Source of the DNA: a bacterium 1XD21-13
GTDB taxonomy: Bacteria; Bacillota; Clostridia; Lachnospirales; Lachnospiraceae
Reading direction: 5' to 3'
DNA: 64,000 nucleotides
NCBI GenBank assembly: GCA_009917555.1
Contig: QZDX01000009.1
Span: 1-64,000 of the forward strand
In this document: piece after piece, positions 60,647 to 64,000 of the stretch
How positions within the stretch are numbered: position 1 is the first letter of the stretch
Layout: each line of letters begins with the position of its first letter
Notes under the pieces: generated by a model
Told to the model about the DNA's origin: nothing
Databases searched by the model: none
Seen by the model: the letters and a program-made list of their open reading frames with translations, nothing else
Program-made: the position numbers and the translations under genes

Positions 60647-62066
60647 ACACAGAACTATGTTCCTTTTCATCCAGATGCTTCAAATAATATCGTGTATCTC
60701 TGGCAATAGTATCCGACAGCAGCAGGACAGCCAGAAGATTCGGGACGGCCATCAACGCATTTAAGGTGTCTGAAACACTCCATACCAATTCCAGCTTTAC
60801 AACCGGTGCAAAGACCAGAACCAGAATCCAGAGAAAGCGGTAGGGAAAGAGAGATATTTTTCCAAATAAATATTCCAGACACCGCTCCCCATAGTAGGAC
60901 CATCCCAGGATCGTAGCATAGGCAAAGGTTATGATGCCAAAGATCAAAATGGGCCTGCCGATATAAGGGATCTGAGAAAAGGCGGCAGTAGTCAGCTCCC
61001 CGCCGGAAAGGGTGTCCCAGGCAGCAGAGCCTCCCCGCAAAATACTGCTGACCAAAACCAGACCGGTAATCAGACAGACAACCACCGTATCCCAAAAGGT
61101 AGCGGTGGAAGCAATAAGAGCCTGACGGACGGGATTGGGCGTACGAGCGGCTGCTGCAATGATTGGGGCTGAGCCCATACCGGCTTCATTGGTAAAGAGC
61201 CCCCGGGCAATACCATAGCGGGCAGCCAGCATCATGCCGGAGCCGGCCAGCCCTCCCCCAAGAGCCCTTCCACTTCCAAAGGCAGAGGAGAGGATAAGGG
61301 AAATGCTTTCACCAAGGAAGCTGTGATTTAGAATCAGGATCACACCGCAGCCGGCCAGATAGGAGAAGGCCATAAAGGGGACAAGTCTTTCACAGACCTT
61401 GGCAATTGAGCGAACGCCTCCCAAAATCACCATACAGGTAATTAGACCTGTGACAAGTCCCACAGCCAGGCAGACGGCATCAGGGCGTACTGCCAGAAGC
61501 CGGGCCCCAAAGGAGGAGGTCCCCTCCACAGCCGAGCGCACAGAGGAATCTATGATCACGGCAATGGCATTTACCTGAACCCCACAGCCGATACCAAAGG
61601 AGGTGAGGACCCCGAAGGAGGCAAAGAGGATGGCCATAAAGCGCATTCCCAGCCCCCGCTCCAGGGCATACATGGCACCTCCAAGCATGGTGCCGTCCTT
61701 GGTGCGCACCCGGTATTTCACAGCAATGAGGGATTCCGCATAGGTGGTGGCCATGCCAAAGACTCCGGTCAGCCAGCACCAGAAGACGGCTCCTGGCCCG
61801 CCCAGAGCGATGGCAGTTCCCACACCGATAATATTTCCGGTTCCAAGGGTGGAGGCAAGGGAGGTGGAAAGGGCCGCAAAGGGGCTGATGTCTCCGCTGG
61901 AATAAGGGTCCTTTGTTAAAGAAAGGCGGATGGCCAGGGGAGTTTTTCGCTGAATAAGGCCTGTTTTCCAGGTCATAAACAGGTGGGTGCCAAAGAGAAG
62001 CACAATCATGGGCAGGCCCCAGAGATATTGGTTGATGGTTTCAATGAAGGCTGCGAAGGTAGTCAT
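60642..62066 (-). CDS. Sodium:alanine symporter (AGCS family)
   Basis: 474-residue membrane symporter with about ten helices: GTGNIIGVGTAIALGGPGAV, the family signature GLFTNEAGMGSAPIIAAAA and FGIITFAYATILGWSYYGER. It imports alanine or glycine with Na+. AAGGAACCTCCC precedes the ATG. It may recover amino acids, but nothing links it specifically to the peptide locus. Confidence 0.92.
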   Translation of the reverse strand: MTTFAAFIETINQYLWGLPMIVLLFGTHLFMTWKTGLIQRKTPLAIRLSLTKDPYSSGDISPFAALSTSLASTLGTGNIIGVGTAIALGGPGAVFWCWLTGVFGMATTYAESLIAVKYRVRTKDGTMLGGAMYALERGLGMRFMAILFASFGVLTSFGIGCGVQVNAIAVIIDSSVRSAVEGTSSFGARLLAVRPDAVCLAVGLVTGLITCMVILGGVRSIAKVCERLVPFMAFSYLAGCGVILILNHSFLGESISLILSSAFGSGRALGGGLAGSGMMLAARYGIARGLFTNEAGMGSAPIIAAAARTPNPVRQALIASTATFWDTVVVCLITGLVLVSSILRGGSAAWDTLSGGELTTAAFSQIPYIGRPILIFGIITFAYATILGWSYYGERCLEYLFGKISLFPYRFLWILVLVFAPVVKLELVWSVSDTLNALMAVPNLLAVLLLSDTIARDTRYYLKHLDEKEHSSVL

Positions 62067-62199
62067 GGGAGGTTCCTTACTTTGGGGGATTGTTAGAATT
62101 ATATGCGGGAGGGTTCATGAGAATTATTCCTTTGCCCCTGGGGTTAACTTATTTTATTTTTTTAAATTGGCAAGTATGAGGATTTCTTCTCAGAGAATC

Positions 62200-62228
62200 T
62201 GGAATTTATCCCAAAAAGGGAGTATAAT
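62200..62228 (+). promoter_or_regulatory. Promoter for the ferredoxin-type protein
   Basis: TATAAT (62223-62228) is preceded by TGGAAT (62200-62205) at 17 bp. It lies in the 232-bp divergent gap and would serve the plus-strand gene starting at 62299. Confidence 0.55.
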
Positions 62229-62298
62229 AAAAAAGCTTTTTAAAAAGAAGCAGATTTTGAAAGCAAACGGCAAGTCCGGCACAGAAAGGATAAAAAGT

Positions 62299-63585
62299 AT
62301 GGGACATCTAGCAAGCAGAGACGCCTACAAGAATCTGGAGGACCGCATCAACTGGTTCACCCAGGGTGCTCCGGTATCGGACACCCTTTACAAGATTCTC
62401 CAGGTGCTCTATACGGAAAAAGAAGCCAAATGGGTAGCCCTCTTACCTGTGCGACCCTTTACGGCAAAGAAGGCCGCCAAAATCTGGAATACCAGCGAGG
62501 CAAAGGCGGAGAAATTTCTCACCCACCTATGTGAAAAAGCCCTGCTGGTGGATTCCTACCACAACGGCGTGCGCAAATTTGTCATGCCGCCCCCCATGGC
62601 GGGCTTTATTGAATTTGCCCTTATGCGCACCAGAGGGGACATTGACCAGAAGTACTTAAGTGAGCTCTATTACCAGTATATGAACGTGGAGGAGGACTTT
62701 GTAAAGGACCTGTTCTTCGTCACAGAGACCCGCCTGGGCCGTGTGTTTGTCCAGGAGCCGGTGCTGACCAATGCCAATACCCTGCATATATTGGATCACG
62801 AGCGTGCCAGCCATATTGTGGAGGAAGCCGAATACATCGGTCTCGGCACCTGCTACTGCCGTCACAAAATGCTCCATGCAGGTCATCCCTGCGAGATAGA
62901 CGCACCCCTGGATGTGTGTCTCACCTTTGGAAATGTGGCCCGTTCCCTGGCAGAGCATGGCGGCTACGCAAGATTGATTGACAAGGCGGAGGCCATGGAC
63001 GCTCTGGAGCGGTCCTACGCCCACAATCTGGTACAGATTGGCGAAAATGTCCGGGAGGACCCGGCCTTTATCTGCAACTGCTGCGGCTGCTGCTGCGAGG
63101 CACTGCAGGCTGCCCGGAAATTTGCGCCTATGCAGCCGGTGGCAACCACCAATTACATTCCCAAGGTGGACAAGGATACCTGCGTAGGCTGCGGAAAATG
63201 TGCCAAAGCGTGTCCCATCTTTGCGATTTCCATGGAGGAGGGGGAAGACGGGAAAAAGAAGGCCGTCATTAACGAGGAAATCTGCCTGGGCTGCGGCGTC
63301 TGCGCCGGAAACTGCCCCACAAAGGCCATTGAGATGAAGCGCCGGCCGGTGCAGGTGATTACGCCTGTGAACAGCACCCACCGTTTTGTACTGCAGGCCA
63401 TTGAAAAGGGAACTCTGCAAAATTTGATTTTTGACAACCAGGCATTTGCCAATCACCGGGCAATGGCGGCGGTATTTGCGGCCATTCTGAAGCTTCCTCC
63501 GCTGAAGCAGGCCCTGGCAAGCAAACAATTCAAGTCCATTTACCTAGACAAATTGTTGTCAAACCAAATGAATAAAAAAAGCTAA
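62299..63585 (+). CDS. Two [4Fe-4S] ferredoxin-domain protein
   Basis: 428 residues from ATG 62299, after AGAAAGGA; upstream in-frame starts lack a ribosome site. A helical N-terminal region with a helix-turn-helix-like part (FTAKKAAKIWNTSEAKAEKF) is followed by Cys motifs (GTCYCRHK, CNCCGCCCEA), then two classic clusters CVGCGKCAKACP and CLGCGVCAGNCP near residues 295-340. It is likely a redox protein that also senses or binds another metal. Its partner is unknown. Confidence 0.82.
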   Translation: MGHLASRDAYKNLEDRINWFTQGAPVSDTLYKILQVLYTEKEAKWVALLPVRPFTAKKAAKIWNTSEAKAEKFLTHLCEKALLVDSYHNGVRKFVMPPPMAGFIEFALMRTRGDIDQKYLSELYYQYMNVEEDFVKDLFFVTETRLGRVFVQEPVLTNANTLHILDHERASHIVEEAEYIGLGTCYCRHKMLHAGHPCEIDAPLDVCLTFGNVARSLAEHGGYARLIDKAEAMDALERSYAHNLVQIGENVREDPAFICNCCGCCCEALQAARKFAPMQPVATTNYIPKVDKDTCVGCGKCAKACPIFAISMEEGEDGKKKAVINEEICLGCGVCAGNCPTKAIEMKRRPVQVITPVNSTHRFVLQAIEKGTLQNLIFDNQAFANHRAMAAVFAAILKLPPLKQALASKQFKSIYLDKLLSNQMNKKS

Positions 63586-63641
63586 GTCTGAACTGGAAAA
63601 ATCTGGATTACATGTAAATTGCTGCAGGTTTACCAATAACT

Positions 63642-63727
63642 AATTCCTCCATAAAGTATTGCAAAAATGCCACAGGATATACTATAGAGTGTTACTCAGA
63701 AACTGCAATACTTGATATGGAGGAATT
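63642..63727 (+). promoter_or_regulatory. Hairpin covering the ribosome site of the lipoprotein gene
   Basis: AATTCCTCCATA plus AAGTATTGCA (63642-63663) pairs with TGCAATACTT plus TATGGAGGAATT (63704-63727), with a 2-nt bulge. The right arm contains GGAGG, the ribosome site of the gene at 63733. If the RNA includes the left arm, translation would be masked. If a promoter lies in the loop, it would not. Confidence 0.65.
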
Positions 63728-63732
63728 TTGTT

Positions 63733-64000
63733 ATGAAAAAACAGGCTTTGCTTTTGACGGCGGTGCTGACGGCGGCAGTGCTGTCCGGCTGCAGTACAAC
63801 CGATAACAATGAAAATGGAAATCAAAATAATCACACGACCGGTACGGTCATGGAAAATGTGGCGCCAAACCATGGAAACGCCCAGCAGAATACGGGCGGC
63901 AATCAAAACACAACCACAGGAAATGACGGAAATGAGACGGCGGACAGCAGCCTGCAAATGGGCCTGGGTATTGTGTCACGCCTGAAAAGGGCCCAAAATG
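63733..64000 (+). CDS. Lipoprotein, cut by window end
   Basis: 89 residues are visible. MKKQALLLTAVLTAAVLSGC is a lipoprotein signal with Cys near residue 20, followed by an Asn/Gly/Thr-rich linker and the beginning of a domain (MGLGIVSRLKRAQN). The rest lies outside the window. It may be a secreted binding protein or FMN-binding-type lipoprotein; the fragment is too short to tell. Confidence 0.75.
   Translation, partial: MKKQALLLTAVLTAAVLSGCSTTDNNENGNQNNHTTGTVMENVAPNHGNAQQNTGGNQNTTTGNDGNETADSSLQMGLGIVSRLKRAQN

Noticed and set aside
60642-62298. Plus-strand frame extending upstream of the ferredoxin protein from 61987
   Set aside because: It runs antisense to the symporter and lacks a ribosome site; the ATG at 62299 has AGAAAGGA.
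1-64000. CRISPR array, tRNA, rRNA, prophage or transposase genes
   Set aside because: No regularly spaced repeats, no tRNA-like clover pattern, and no integrase or transposase motifs were found by eye. Small elements could be missed.

Overview
The window looks like chromosome from a Gram-positive, low-to-moderate GC anaerobe of the Clostridia, most likely Lachnospiraceae. The basis is the mix of strong GGAGG ribosome sites, a tryptophan T-box, the c-di-AMP synthase pair cdaA/cdaR, an MreB-type protein, a YtaF sporulation protein, a GrdB-like protein, lac/cel-type PTS genes with PRD regulators and a ferredoxin-rich protein. This is inference from gene content; no rRNA or tRNA gene was seen.

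Layout. 213-4808: a YtfQ-YtfR-YtfT-YjfF-type sugar ABC transporter, then an HD protein and lipoate ligase. 6707-10654: MreB, RecD2 helicase and ComFC. 10692-14638: two membrane proteins, CdaA, CdaR and HPr. 14631-22149: a surface-glycan cluster (DUF2142 protein, flippase, three GT2 glycosyltransferases). 22175-23879: a broken PRD regulator, a PTS IIB and an RDD protein. 23925-27688: a HAD phosphatase, then on the minus strand a tryptophan transporter (trpXYZ) behind a promoter and T-box with a UGG specifier. 28090-35974: an ABC-class ATPase, an XRE membrane regulator, TfoX_N and GyrI-like proteins, two MerR/TipAS regulators behind 19-bp-spacer promoters, and a MATE exporter. 36137-39414: an ECF sigma factor and an ABC-2 exporter. 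39470-40032: a type II toxin-antitoxin pair whose toxin is frameshifted.

40360-52870 is the most interesting region. It reads as one catabolic locus: PRD regulator, RDD protein, lac/cel PTS IIA-IIB-IIC, a short GrdB-like protein, a catalytically degenerate plus an intact M42 aminopeptidase, a cytoplasmic glycosylasparaginase, an M20/PepV-like dipeptidase, a MupG/GH170-type protein, a CutC-family protein and a YitT transporter-like protein. Together they suggest PTS uptake and breakdown of a glycosylated amino acid or short glycopeptide (for example a GlcNAc-Asn type compound). That is a hypothesis from gene content.

53009-64000: an EndoQ-UvrD fusion, YtaF, a Ca2+-type P-ATPase, a PfkB kinase, a Na+:alanine symporter, a two-cluster ferredoxin-like protein and the start of a lipoprotein.

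Between genes there are repeated structured elements. Family A is a hairpin of about 91-94 nt in three copies (30124-30217, 42298-42388, 47885-47975), each ending just before a ribosome binding site, with compensatory base changes that keep the stem paired. Family B is at 36666-36784 and, in part, at 51204-51240. These and the glycopeptide locus are the main candidates for undescribed biology.
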